Program-made: the position numbers and the translations under genes | Notes under the pieces: model-generated | Databases searched by the model: none | What the model was told of the DNA's origin: nothing | Seen by the model: only the letters and a program-made list of their open reading frames with translations | Shown: one piece after another, positions 21,263-32,686 of the stretch | Position numbering within the stretch: position 1 is the first letter of the stretch | Layout of the letters: each line of letters begins with the position of its first letter | Assembly: GCA_033182465.1 (NCBI GenBank) | Contig: CP137324.1 | Coordinates: 2,418,001-2,482,000, forward strand | Direction: 5' to 3' | Length of the DNA: 64,000 bases | Source of the DNA: Sanghuangporus weigelae | Taxonomy: Eukaryota > Basidiomycota > Agaricomycetes > Hymenochaetales > Hymenochaetaceae

Positions 21263-21616
21263 GAAGTGAAGGTAAGTAGACTACTAGGATAAACAAATAC
21301 AGGAGTAGGTACCTATGTCGAAGTGAAGGTAAGTAGAATAGAAAGACAAGGAGACAAAGGAGTCAATCTAGCTACTTATATACACTTTGAACATGTGAAA
21401 GGTCTACTCTAATAAGGAATCACATGATGAAGGAGTGGAGTGATTAGTGAGCGTCTTAGCCGGAAGGAACGGATTTAGTCATGGTGTATGAGTAAAGATG
21501 AATAAGCCATGACGGAGCAAACGGGATTAGTAAAAACAGATGAGTAATGTAAAAAGAAGAATACTAAAATAAATGATGATGTAATAAAAGAAAAGGAAAA
21601 TGTTCAAGTCCTAACA
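21263..21616 (-). repeat. 5' LTR of outer Gypsy element, second fragment
   Basis: 354 bp continuing 7613-7712 and matching 1255-1608. It includes the minus-strand TATA-like TATATAAG at 21375-21382. It ends CTAACA and is followed by the ATCAC duplication at 21617-21621. Confidence 0.95.
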
Positions 21617-22607
21617 ATCACGAACTCCCGTGCCTTAACCATATCTTCAAACCTACAAAAGAAAAACAACTGTAATTACTCAAAAAATACATTCATAAAC
21701 GACTTATATTGGATCGTCACCGTGTTTGTGAAGGATGGACATTGGCACAATCGCCCGCAGAAATTGCGGGTGATTTGTGCCATGGTTCATCTTTGTCACA
21801 TCGCAGTTGACCGGTGGGTTAGGCGTGCCCGTCTTGAGTATGTATCGGTGACCCCTTTCCTTGGTCTTGTTAGTGTCATATGCGTGCGCCTTATCGGCAG
21901 CCAGGTTCACCTAAAAGAAAGTATGATAGTCAAAAAAGAAAGAAAGAAAGACACCGGCAAATTTACTTACTTCATACCAAAGTATTTCCTGATTGTTGTG
22001 CGAAAGTCCCAAGATATATTCCATATGGTCTGCAAAGAGCATGACGATGCTGTCGTAAGCTTTTAGCAGATTGTCCTTATCAGAACCACTGAGAATATGG
22101 CGTGTAAGTGTATAGAATTGAAAAAAAGAGTGCATATACTCACCTTTTCATGATTATTTTTTCGGCCTTTTGCTTCTCCTCCTCATCATACCGAGGATCA
22201 GTGGCCAACAGACTTTCATACCTCTTCACCGTTGCTGCCACGTTTCCAGCATTCATGATTACTGGGACATAGAGCCACGGGTCTATGCCCCTCTTGATGA
22301 ACTTGGCGAGGGTGAGGATTTCGACCTTTGGGTCGTCGGTTTCCCTGGGCCTGACGACAAGCACTCAGATAGTTATAAGAAAGACAATAAAACGATTTGC
22401 TTACTTCCTTTTCCCTCTACCTTTCTTTGTCAAAAGCTCTCTTGCGATGAGCCTGGGTCGTCTTGTTGTGGGCTCGTCACCAACTTCCGACATCGGCAAC
22501 GAGTCCCGCAGAGTCGTGTCCGAACTCGGTGTGGCAGCCTGGGATGGAGGCTGAGGACATGGTGCAGGGCCATATTTTGATTTTGCGTTGCTGCATTCAG
22601 GGGGCAT
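21617..22607 (-). pseudogene. DUF6698-like gene, 5' half
   Basis: N-terminal exons of the gene completed at 331-1154. Exons are 22607-22405 (ATG at 22607), 22350-22144, 22088-21971, 21910-21721 and a split exon starting about 21644 that is cut by the outer Gypsy element. Introns are 45-76 bp GT-AG with matching phases; the last acceptor is the least certain. The product starts with a Pro/Ser-rich low-complexity stretch. A conserved helical region follows, with LKAYDSIVMLF and YDTNK, resembling the DUF6698 family. Function is unknown. It is transcribed divergently from the Plavaka transposase across a 455 bp spacer, so the two may share a promoter or a common mobile unit (inference). The insertion should abolish the full-length product. 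Confidence 0.75.
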
Positions 22608-22610
22608 GGT

Positions 22611-22738
22611 GCGAGTGAGTGAGTGAGTGAGTGAATGGGTGAGCGAGTGAATGGGTGAGCGAGTGAGTGAGTGAGTGAGTGAATGGGTGAGCGAGTGAGT
22701 GAGTGAGTGAGTGAATGGGTGAGCGAGTGAGTGAGAGA
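22611..22738. repeat. GAGT/GAATGG(G)TGAGC minisatellite in divergent promoter
   Basis: About 128 bp of GAGT tetranucleotides interrupted regularly by GAATGGGTGAGC. It starts a few bases upstream of the DUF6698-like start codon and lies in the spacer shared with the transposase gene. Confidence 0.92.
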
Positions 22739-23062
22739 TTGGGGAAATATGGGGAAATTGCCTAAAAGAAGAAAGTATCGATCACGTGTAGCCGGACTTG
22801 GATGCGTCGACGTGAAATTTCAAATTTGATCACAACTTTAACTCGGACTCGTACCGACCGACTGCTCACAGCAATCGTTCGTATCAGCTTAATGCTCCCA
22901 GCTCTTAATCAAGATTGAAAATATACATCAAGACTTTGTTTTCTGGATTCTGGGCTTGTGTCTTCTCTCTGTTGAGTCATGAAACTGCGGACTGTGCACA
23001 TACATCCAATCATCACACAAATCACATTTACTTGTTTTCCTAAGGCTTTCATTTTTTGGACT

Positions 23063-26000
23063 ATGAAGGTCATCTGTGTTCTATGTGGAGCTTCTGTGTC
23101 AGCAGGCCGAGGTCTAACAATCCATCTGAAGAAGTGCAAAGGGAAAGCCGCCAGTTCAATCTCGTTGACAACTGTTAAGAATCTCGGTCCGGCACCTCGT
23201 GCATCTGTAACTGAGCAAGACAACATGTCTCAATGTGAGTTTTTCATCTCCTTTATTTGTCCATTTTCAATAAAGTATTATTAGCAATTCAGTACAACGA
23301 AGACTTCCGTGAAGACTCGTTGATTCAAGACTTCTCTATGAAAATGGACGAGCCGGCACCCACCCAGCCTGCTCTCTTAGAAGCCCCTGTCAAGCTTCCA
23401 AGTGGGTCAAAATGCCCAAGAAAGCTTCCTGTGAGGTTCAAAGACCACGTACCTTCAAGCTTGAGACCCTCAGTTCTGCCCTCGGTGTCTCTGCCTCATC
23501 TTCTTGATCACATACCTGCTTAACCTGTCGCGCCATCGCCTCCTGTTCCTGTTTCCAGTCCTAGTCCTGAGCCAGACAAGCCCCCCTCTGAGCCTCGCCG
23601 ATCCTATACCTCTCCATCTAACGACTACGAGCTATTCCGAGTCTATCCAGACTTTCCTGACGACGAGCCGGACACTTGTCTTGAGCTTGAAGACCTTTGT
23701 GATTCATCCAACCTTTATTCATCCAACCTTTCACCGGGGCCCTCTCTGATGCCTTCGCTCATGAAGAATCCATATGCTCCCTTCAAGAGCTTTACGTCCT
23801 TCTTAGTCACTAAATGGGCAAATCGGCCAGTTGACAAAAAAACTTTGGAAGAAATAGACGAGCTCATTCAAGGTGTAATCCTTCACCCCTTGTTCAAACT
23901 CGAGGATCTATGGGACTACTCAGCAAAAGCAGTGCACATCCAACTGGACAAGTACAACAACGAGAAACTATTCATGGAATCCGATGGCTGGCGCGAAGGC
24001 TCGGTAAAGTTGAAGCTCCCTGCAGAGGACGGTAAAAAGCATTCCGATGGCGAAACTGGTGCTCCCGAAGTCGAGATAAAAGGAATTTACTACAGGCCAA
24101 TCACTCCAACAATTTACAATGCTCTGGACAATCCTAACGCTTCCCCATTCCATTTTTCACCTTATAGAGAATTCTGGAAGTCTGAACGAGTCTACAGAGA
24201 GCTCTATTTCGCAGACGCATGGCTCGAGGCCCACAAACAAGTTCGATCACTACCAAGGGAGGACAAAGTCCAAAACTTTGTCCTCCCTATATTACTTTAC
24301 TCCGATTCCACTAGTCTCGCCAACTTTGGAACGGCCTCGTTATGGCCCCTTTACATGCACCTTGGCAGCCAGTCAAAATATATTCGTGGTAAAAGTACAG
24401 AAGCGGCATGCCATCATTTGGCTTATATTCCGTTGGTATGTTTCCCATTCTTAGTTCTGTGTTTATCAAACAGCTTTATATTCTTACAACATACATCTTG
24501 AAGCTTCCTACATCCATTCAAGATGTATACAAAGATCACTACGGTCGCGGAGCCTCGGCTGGGCTGTTCACTTATCTCAGACGTGAACTTATGCACAAGG
24601 TGTTGTCCCTCGTCCTGTTTCAGTCCGAGTTTCTGGAAATATATGCGAATGGCATTCGATTTCGGTGCCCCGACAGTATCATTCGCCATTTGTTCCCTAG
24701 AGTCATGGCTTACTCTGCGGACTATCCAGAACGGTAGGTTTCTTTATTAATTTTTTTCAAATACAGGCTCATTTCTATTTTAGTATGCTTGTTTTGACAT
24801 TGAAGGGCATGGGCACAAACCCATGCCCGAAGTGTTTTATTACAAAGGATAAAATACATATGCTCGGCACAGCCAGGGATAATCAAGTCCGATTTTGATC
24901 TCGGACTGATGATCAACGAAGACGAGACAAGATTACAAACACGTGGAAATGGATATTCGAAGCTGGATATATGGTTAGTTCTGCAAAAGTGAAGGCCGTG
25001 TTGGACTCACCCTCCCTGGTGCCCGTCCATATAAGCCTTTTATTTCTTATTTGACTCGTCTCTGCTCTCTGATCACCTTCTTTCTCTCCAGAATGCATTC
25101 TCGGAGCTTGCTCCATTCAGTTTCGATTTCCACGAAATGCTCGCTCCCGACATAATGCACGAATTCAAACTAGGAGTTTGGGGGAAGACAATTCTCCCCC
25201 ATCTCATTCGGGTACTTGAAGCACAGGGTGGAGATATCATCTCTACTTTCAACAATAGGTGCGTGAATATGTTCAAGCGATATTTAAGAGGTCCTCACTG
25301 TGCTGTACAAATAGGTATCGAGCATTGCCGACATTCAGTAACGATACGATTTGTCTCTTCCCGGAGAATACGGCCGCTATGTCAAAACTTGCGGCCCGAG
25401 ACTTCGAGGATTTGCTTCAAGTAAGTTTCGGTTCATTGTTTCCTTGCTCGATAGTCACTGACTAGTACATTCTCAATAGTGTTCTATATCTGTTTTTGAG
25501 GAATTGCTCGAAGAAAAGAAACACAACAAGTTAATTTCTCAAATTTTGTTCACTCTGGCGACATGGCACTCTTTGGCAAAACTTCGCACTCACACTGACA
25601 TGACTTTGCGAGCACTCAAGGCCACTACCACAGAGCTGGGACGCAAAGCTCATCTTCTGAAGGATGAAACGTCTATTTACAAAACAGTGGAACTGCAATG
25701 GGAGATTGCAGTGCGGGGGCGGCACCAGATTGCTTTACTAAAGAAGAGTGATGAAAACCCGAGACAAGCAAATAAAGTAAGCAATACTCCTAAAGTATAC
25801 TTGACGAATGCACATTAATCGCTCTCAACAGGGAGATTCTGCGAAACCGACTCCCAAGAGAAAGGAACTGAACGTCAACACGCCAAAATTTCATTCCCTT
25901 GGAGACTATGTACAAGCAATCTGGAGACTCGGAACAACAGATAACTATTCTACACAGATCGTAAGTACATTTCTTTTATAATGATCATTACTGATTGCAC

Positions 26001-27270
26001 TCGATAGGGAGAATCTCAGCATAAGCGTGTCAAACAGATGTACAGCAGAACAAACAAACAAAATGCCGCTAAGGACGTCAGCAAACTTGAGGGTCGTGCA
26101 CGAGTCTTGGAGCTCATTGAGACCAGGATGTCGGCACACCGCCCGAGAAAGATGATAACAGCCCCAAGGATATCACCAGACATCCATTACCGCATGCCGG
26201 CATCCGAGAAAGAATCAATGAACATTGGCTTTTGGCTTTATCAAAACAAGCGTGATCCGGCGGTCCAAGTAAGCAATATCGAACAAATATCACATAGTAT
26301 CACAGTAATACTGACATTGTAACAGACATTTCGAAGTGACCTCTGTACCCATCTTCTTGGACGAATTCTCAAAAGAGATGAATATGACAATTTTACGCCA
26401 GGAGAACTCGGCGGATTACATATCAGACACGACAAGCTGTATTGGCACAAGGTGATACAAATCAATTATACAACTTACGATCTCTGTCGAAAACAGGACA
26501 CCTGCAACCCATCTACTCAACCTGATGTGATGATGCTGGCTCCAGAGGTCGATGCCTTGCACCTATATATGTATGCACGTATCATTCGTCTTTTTCACGT
26601 CAAAGTCGCATATAATGGGCCCGGATGACAGCTGCAAGATTACGAAAGGATGAATGTTGCTTGGGTTTGATGGTTTCAGTATGATTCAAGTAGTCGTTTC
26701 TCCTTTAAGGAGAAATGACTGCTGCAAATTCGTTTCTCGCATTACTCCAAACCAGATGCATTCGGTTTTATTGACCCAGACTTGATCATCCGAGCAGTAC
26801 ATCTGATGCCCAGGTTCGCCAAAGGATATACCACTTCCTATCTTCCCCCTTCTCTTGTTCGACTCTCATCATTCAAGGATCAAGATGTTCGATTTTATTA
26901 TGTAAACATGTAAGCAACAATTCTCTTGATAAAACAGTTCGGCTATCTCATATACTGCAGTTTTGTTGATAGGGATATATTTATGAGATTTAGGGGAGGT
27001 GGGATAGGGCACAAGGCAACTTGGCATTTGAATGAAAGGTTGATGGAAGATTTGCAAATGGAAACGGACGAGATCCTCGAAGCTCACAATGAAACACAAG
27101 AAATAGATGCAGTCGAGCCATTTCCTGAAGAAGAAGCCAAGCCAATGGACAGAGACAATGGAGACGAGCTTAGTAGTGATGAGGGAGAAGTATTTGACGA
27201 ATCGGAGGACAAATCGGAGGACAAATCGGAGGACAATAGCGAGGGAAATGATGAGTATGCAGAATTGTAG
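23063..27270 (+). pseudogene. Plavaka-type DNA transposase, five in-frame stops
   Basis: A transposase of the Plavaka group (basidiomycete cut-and-paste elements related to the CMC/KDZ lineages). Predicted exons: 23063-23234, 23285-24435, 24504-24733, 24784-25024, 25092-25258, 25315-25420, 25480-25776, 25832-25960, 26008-26268, 26326-26909, 26961-27270. The N-terminus has a C2H2 finger (CVLCG...HLKKC). Family hallmarks follow: NPYAPFKS, a Lys/Trp-rich block, LLYSDSTSLANFGTASLWP with a likely catalytic Asp, GMGTNPCPKC, DIMHEFKLGVW, GTTDNYSTQ, ESQHKRVK, NYTTYDL and FVDRDIFMRFRGGGIGH. An acidic tail with repeated EDKS ends the protein. In-frame stops at 23521 (TAA), 24896, 26626, 26668 and 26716 (TGA) interrupt otherwise well-preserved sequence, and splice sites remain good. 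I found no convincing terminal inverted repeats. Confidence 0.88.
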
Positions 27271-28898
27271 TGTCACATGCTCTTTCACCTTGTTTCGGAA
27301 ATATTGTGGTCACGCTCAGTTACGATAATGGAAAGCCGATTGCGCATGTATAATATCTGAACAAACACAACTGTCAAGCATTGTCTAGCATATAGAATTG
27401 TATTGTATAAACCATGGGGATAGTAAATGAATTCTTTCCAATGAAATAGACTTTCGACACAAATGCAAAGACCTAAGAATGATTGTTTCTGCATCATATC
27501 ATGAAGATTACACACTTGGAATCAAAACAAGGTAAATAAATGCACCACAGCAAGTTTCAATTGAGTAATTCTCTTGCACTTTTATTACAAGCACCGAAGA
27601 TCACCATGTATACATTGCAAGGACAAAGGTAAAATTTCGACTTTAATGTAACACTTAAACCACCACTTTATTGATAATACATACTACCCGAAATGCTCTT
27701 GTTACCAATACAGCAAACAAATAAGTGTTTCTTCTGCACACGAACACCCATTTCCATAGTCTCAGCGATGCAATCGATCAAAAACCATTTTATCTGGATG
27801 TAACGACTTACAAGTCTTGTGACCGTGAAACTAGATGACTAATATACTCTTTTGTCGTTATAATATCTACAACCTACAGTTTCGCAGGCGACTTTTTCCC
27901 GACGTTACCGTGAACTTACATGTAATTTCTTACCTTAAAGCTGCATTCGACTTCAACGAGCGTGGTCCCTGTAATATGGCTCTGTAGAAATAAGTCTCCT
28001 TCTCTTCTGAGAATGATTGATGGGCTTGCCACATGAGGTACGTACGCTGTGGCATATGCTTCAATTTAATCGCGTCGATTTTCTGAGCGTTTTTCCTCTT
28101 GTTTGATAAGGCAGAGGATCCCCTGATGAATTAATCTCGACAATCGGAATGTCATAATCAAGACAAAATGTGTAAAAAAAAAGCTACAATTAATCGTCGA
28201 CTTTGTAACTTTTCTATGGTCAGAAACACCAAAGATGTCTTGCCACGTACCGATGGTTGCAAGAAATGTGCCCGTGCCAGTATTTGGGCGCGAGCTCACT
28301 TGAGACATGCAAAACTTGCTCAGTCTTCTACGCCTCTGCCACGCGGAGCAGATCGGCCAATGTCGCAATGAAAAACGATTAGGATTTTTGTGTTGTTGGC
28401 GTGTTAGCAGGTCGTGGCAATTGGATTTTTTCTTGACTGCCTTCACGCCTCTTTCCGGTCCGAGACCTTGAAAGTCATGAAGGTCATATCCTAATGTCGA
28501 AGACTCGATATATTCTTAATGGCGAGTGCCGGACTTTTTTGCATTTCAATCATTGTGGGATGCTCATCGATATTAGTATTATCTCAGAATGACAATATTG
28601 TCCTTTGCCAATTGGACACGAGACATCAAGTCGTGATGTACACGTCAGATGTGGCATAATTTCCAATTACTTTCGCAAAACGAAGCAAGAGAACGCAACG
28701 AATATGTTTTTCAAGAGCCGATTCCAGCTGTGGAACGCGTCAAGGGGTCTGAGTGACGCGCGTGTCACGCGAGCCGTAACGCGTACTTAAACCACGGTAG
28801 ATCGTCACGTCTTCTTTATTTCTACCCATCCACATCCACATTCGCACCTGGAGCTTCTACGACCCCTGCTCAACCTCTCTACTAAAGCTACATACACC
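27271..28898. other. Gene-free stretch, AT-rich
   Basis: Downstream of the transposase stop the sequence is AT-rich with only short, protein-unlike frames. One end of the transposon presumably lies here, but I could not match it to the sequence near position 1. A CGCG-rich patch near 28735-28785 precedes the next gene. Confidence 0.5.
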
Positions 28899-29972
28899 AT
28901 GAATGCCTATCGGGTGACCTTCGTCCTCGCTCTAGTTGATCTTGTCCTAGAAATAAATAGGACGAAGGAGCAGACTTCAATCCGCCCTGAAACGAGAGCA
29001 ACACTGCTCAGATCGGTGAATGCGATCAATTTTTTTTCTTGAATCTTGACTGACGTCCTTCAGCTCAACGATCTTTCCAAGCAGTTACAAACCTTACAGA
29101 CCAAAGCTCCTAGTCTGGCAGAGTCAACGAGCGAGCCACGAGGTATTCACAAAGCCGCAGGCCAGCAGGTCATCTTCGATAAAGCCACACGAATAGATCC
29201 TGCCTATACCTTCCCAGCTGAGACGAGTGAAGTTCCAAGTGTGAGCCACGATGATTGGACGCGTCCTCCTGTAGCGCCGTGTGTGGCTCCGATCGCAGGC
29301 GTAGGATCGACGGCAACTTACTCGCAACTGTCCAACCCTGGTTCATACCCCCAGGGAGCGTGTACACAGCAGAACTTCCTACATTCGAGCGATACTTTGC
29401 CGCCGTCAGAGCTGGTAGGAAACTATGAGTTTTCAACCTCCGATGGACGCTCGACTACTACCAGATCTGGGTGTTCGAGGCCATTGCAGTCTGATATCGG
29501 GGGACCAGGACAGTATAGGTCCTACCACAATACCGCGAGCTCCGGTCATCCTGTCGGAGGAGTCACTTATCGAGCAGTGATCTCGTCTAACAACTCGGTT
29601 ACGGTGACTCCATTCCGTTCTCGTGGCTCACGATTTCCTTTCAATGTTAGTCAATATGCGAATATACCAGAGCACGATGGGTCTCGTGAGGCAGAGATTG
29701 GGCCCCGAAGAACAAACCGTGGGCACAGTGCCGCAGCGGGACCATATTCGCCTCGATCACATCTGCAGTGTCATCTGCCGAACTGCGATAGACCAGATTA
29801 CGAATTCTGGTCTGCCCACGAACTAGTAAGGCACCAGGAAAGTGCTCGAGCCCATTCTGTATCGTACCAACAGTGTCCGGTGTGCGAAAAGGACATGAGC
29901 CGGACTGACGCAGTGAAGAGACATGTGCGGAACAAGCACCCGGCCCAATTCCTCGCATATTACAGGGAGTAG
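28899..29972 (+). CDS. Two-finger C2H2 zinc-finger protein
   Basis: Probable nuclear DNA-binding protein of 341 residues. Exon 1 is 28899-29015 (ATG at 28899), then a 48 bp intron (29016-29063, GTGAATG...TTCAG), then exon 2, 29064-29972, in phase. The N-terminus is amphipathic. The middle (residues about 60-240) is Ser/Pro/Gly-rich and probably disordered. The C-terminus carries two C2H2-type fingers: C-HLPN-C with H...H near residues 270-295, and CPVC...HVRNKH near 305-330. The protein stops about 10 residues after the second finger. A short stretch upstream resembles a pol II core promoter only weakly. Target genes are unknown. The start is chosen because the upstream ATG joins to the long frame by a clean intron. 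Confidence 0.75.
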
Positions 29973-31391
29973 ATCACTGCCGACGGTTGTCGTGCCCGTT
30001 ATGTTTCTGTCTGGTTGGTATATTGTAGTGTTATTTTTTTGGTCTCTGCTGTCTTCGTTGTAATGTCTGCATCGCATGTCTTCTATAAGTCTCCTTTTCC
30101 CCTGCATTTTGTAATCTGCTATTTCAATCTTGTCTCTATCTCGCTTTCCTGTGCTCTCTGCATTAATCTAATCTCGCCACAGTTGTCGGCTCATTGATGT
30201 GTTCTATACTTGGCTTACCGAAGTGAGAGCCGTAAAGCCAGAGCTATTGATAATCCAACCTTCGGGAGTAGAGTCAGCTCCGCATCGCGCTGGTGTCTAT
30301 TCAGCCTGACATGCAGCCCCGGTCCTACTATTGATGTCTCCAGCCCTATGCCTCACTCGATGCCAAGTATGTTACATACCACCTTTCGTAAGGATGCTTC
30401 AGTTACGAAGCATAGTACGCAATCCTGTGTGGTCAATTATACAACGTCGTTAGCTCAACAGCCCAATCAGGAGCCTCGATTAATCTGTTGACCTCGCTAT
30501 TGATTTCTCGATTCCTGGCGCATGGAGCTCCTCCCGAGAGCATCTCGTTACCACCGACTCTCAACAGTAAGCCGTTCAGAACGAACGACTATCTTCGCGA
30601 ATTCTCCGATTTCTACAGACCACATCATGTTCGCTCAAGTTTGGAGAACTGCGAGGACACTAGAATTATTCGAGAGTGTATCCAGCTCTGAAACTTACGA
30701 GCCTGACCCATGAGGACGTCCTGAGTCGCGACAGGAATGTGAACCGCCAAATCGGGCGAAAACGCAAACAAGGAGACGGTGATCCTGGCGCAGGCTACAG
30801 CTAAGGCCAACACATACACTCGGTGCAATGCAAGGTAGCAGAGGTTGGGCAGAATTTATCGCCCCAGAGAGTGCATAACTAGGCAGCTTGTGCCGCTTGC
30901 CTTTCTAACTAGAGCGTCGGTTCCCAGTTAGACTCTGATCATGACGGCTCTCTGCACCGGATCCATCGTCTAACGCAACAATGCTGGAGGCGCGCAGCCC
31001 ATCTCCCAGAAGGTCACCAACGCCAGACAAGGTCTATCCAGCTTGACCAACTTCTCAGGAAATACACACCCAGGGGAAAAACGTTGATGATCCCGGCGAG
31101 GGAAATGAGGAAACGAATGGGTAGGAAGAGGAAGAAAGAGGGTGGTGATGCCGATGGTCATCTCCCCTTTTATGTGTTCCAACCGGGAGGCTCAATGGCT
31201 CATACCTCATTGGGATGCCGAGCCGCCTCCATTCCATAATCACGTATCGTATCAGGTACTAAATCAGCTCTTTCAGCACCAGATAGTCATCGTGTACCGT
31301 CCCCTTCGTCATCCAACCAGAAACATTGTCATGAGCACCATATCAGTATACGGTCGCCATTGTCAGTTGCACTTCATCCAATTGAAAGTGA
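29973..31391. other. Gene-free stretch between zinc-finger gene and hAT-like element
   Basis: I see no conserved ORF, RNA gene or repeat. The first about 200 bp are T-rich and probably hold the 3' untranslated region and poly(A) signals of the upstream gene. Confidence 0.5.
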
Positions 31392-31399
31392 GAGGGAAG
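31392..31399. repeat. Left 8 bp target duplication of hAT-like element
   Basis: GAGGGAAG directly precedes the left terminal inverted repeat and recurs at 32679-32686 directly after the right one. Confidence 0.9.
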
Positions 31400-32678
31400 T
31401 AGGGCTCCGCACGTATCCGTACTTTACGGGTACGGGCCGCATCGTATACGGATACGACCGTGTCCGTACTACTCTCTGGGAGGGGAATATACGGGCCGTA
31501 TATGTGCGGCCGTGTCCGTCCCACAACTTGCCAGAAATTGACGTATACGCCGTATCCGCCGTATCCGGAGACTACCTATCACTCGGTAAGTCCAACAAGG
31601 AAATCACATAAAATCACAGAGTATTTTATCCGGTGCTCATTCATTTCACCCTTATCTAGGCAAAAGGTCCAAATCAAGCATTTCTCGGACCAATTCAGGC
31701 CTTGCTAGGGTCCGACAACAGTTTTCTCATGGTATTAGGTAAATGATTTCTTATCTAATCTCTTTTCAAATCACTAGTAAGGTAGGGAAAGTATAAACTC
31801 GACTAGCTGTCACATGTGACTGATGACCCTGAAAGTCCCTGATTTAGCCTAATTAGGAAGGACCCTAGCGGCAAAAATCTCGAGGTCAGATATCCCGGTA
31901 CTTGTTGAACACCAAAATATCATAGCATTTGTCTACCAATGTGTCTTAATGTATGATAGAATGCTTTTTATGATGTTTAAGCAAGTCTATGCTGAGTTCC
32001 AAGCACCATAAGAAATGACTCTTACTAATAACGGTTAACTAAGCATAAAATTACTATATATAGGCAGTATTAGTCACTCGGAGTTTTCCGGGACACGGCA
32101 AAAGTCCAGAGGTCAAAATTTCAAAAATTTCTGAAACTTCGCCAGGATGGTGGAAAATGAATCCTGAGCCATTTGGTACAAAAAAAATTGTTTCCTTAAT
32201 TGGTCGGCCAAATCTTAGTATTTTTGAAATTTAAAAACATATATCTGTAGATATCTACAATCCAAAGACATGTATGCAGGACAAATGTATGCTTCTGAGG
32301 TGTGGGAGGCAGAATTAAAGAGTTGTGTTGTTGTGCCAAATGAGGAAGGTCAGGGTCGCGCGACGCGCGTCACAGCTAGTCGAGTTTATACTTTCCCTAC
32401 CTTACTTACTTCCCGGGCTCGAAGTGAACTGATTTTACACTAATCTGTGTTGATAATATAATATAGATCAATCAAAATAATTTTCTAAATGACCCTTCGG
32501 TTTGAAATGATATATTATAGATGGACTTGCTGTATACGGCGTATACGGCGTATCCAGGCATCCAGTAACCGTATCAGGTCTCAGAATCCCTTCATATGGC
32601 CCGTAAAAATACGACCGTCCCCGCATGCAGTCTTCCTTTATACGGCCGTCCCCGTATACGGTTACGTGCAGAGCCCTA
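31400..32678. mobile_element. Non-autonomous hAT-like DNA transposon with nested element
   Basis: 1279 bp with terminal inverted repeats of about 22 bp (31400-31421 and 32657-32678, starting TAGGGCTC, two mismatches) and an 8 bp target duplication, the signature of the hAT superfamily. Subterminal zones (31410-31580 and 32530-32670) are crowded with direct and inverted TACGG/CCGTA motifs, as expected for transposase-binding arrays. No transposase is encoded. A second inverted-repeat element occupies 31780-32402. Confidence 0.85.
31780..32402. mobile_element. Nested inverted-repeat element, possible Tc1/mariner-type MITE
   Basis: 623 bp with a perfect 31 bp terminal inverted repeat beginning AGGTAGGGAAAG, at 31780-31810 and 32372-32402, flanked by TA on both sides (31778-31779 and 32403-32404). 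TA duplication suggests the Tc1/mariner superfamily, but the adjoining bases are themselves partly palindromic, so the exact ends are uncertain. No ORF of note. Confidence 0.7.
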
Positions 32679-32686
32679 GAGGGAAG

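Larger units (their letters stand above)
1155..21616 (-). mobile_element. Outer Ty3/Gypsy chromodomain LTR retrotransposon, decayed, carrying nested insertions
   Basis: A minus-strand LTR retrotransposon bounded by 454 bp LTRs and a 5 bp duplication. Its 5' LTR, at the right on this strand, is split by a second element (7713-21257), so its native length is about 6.9 kb. The order gag, protease, reverse transcriptase, RNase H, integrase, chromodomain places it with chromoviruses of Ty3/Gypsy. The two LTRs differ at about 8 of 454 positions. All are transitions and seven are at CpG sites. Pol carries five in-frame stops and gag one, so the copy cannot make its own proteins. It lies inside an exon of the DUF6698-like gene, in the same orientation as that gene. 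No convincing tRNA primer binding site follows the 5' LTR. Confidence 0.93.

Noticed and set aside
22611-22738. Regularly interrupted GAGT repeat, as a possible CRISPR-like array
   Set aside because: Units are too short, spacers are not unique and the setting is eukaryotic; it is a minisatellite.
1-27600. Terminal inverted repeats enclosing the DUF6698-like and Plavaka genes
   Set aside because: I compared the sequence before 190 with that after 27270 and saw no convincing inverted match or target duplication; the true end may lie left of the window.
28066-28446. 126-codon minus-strand ORF
   Set aside because: Composition is not protein-like, no domain is recognisable and no splice partners are evident.
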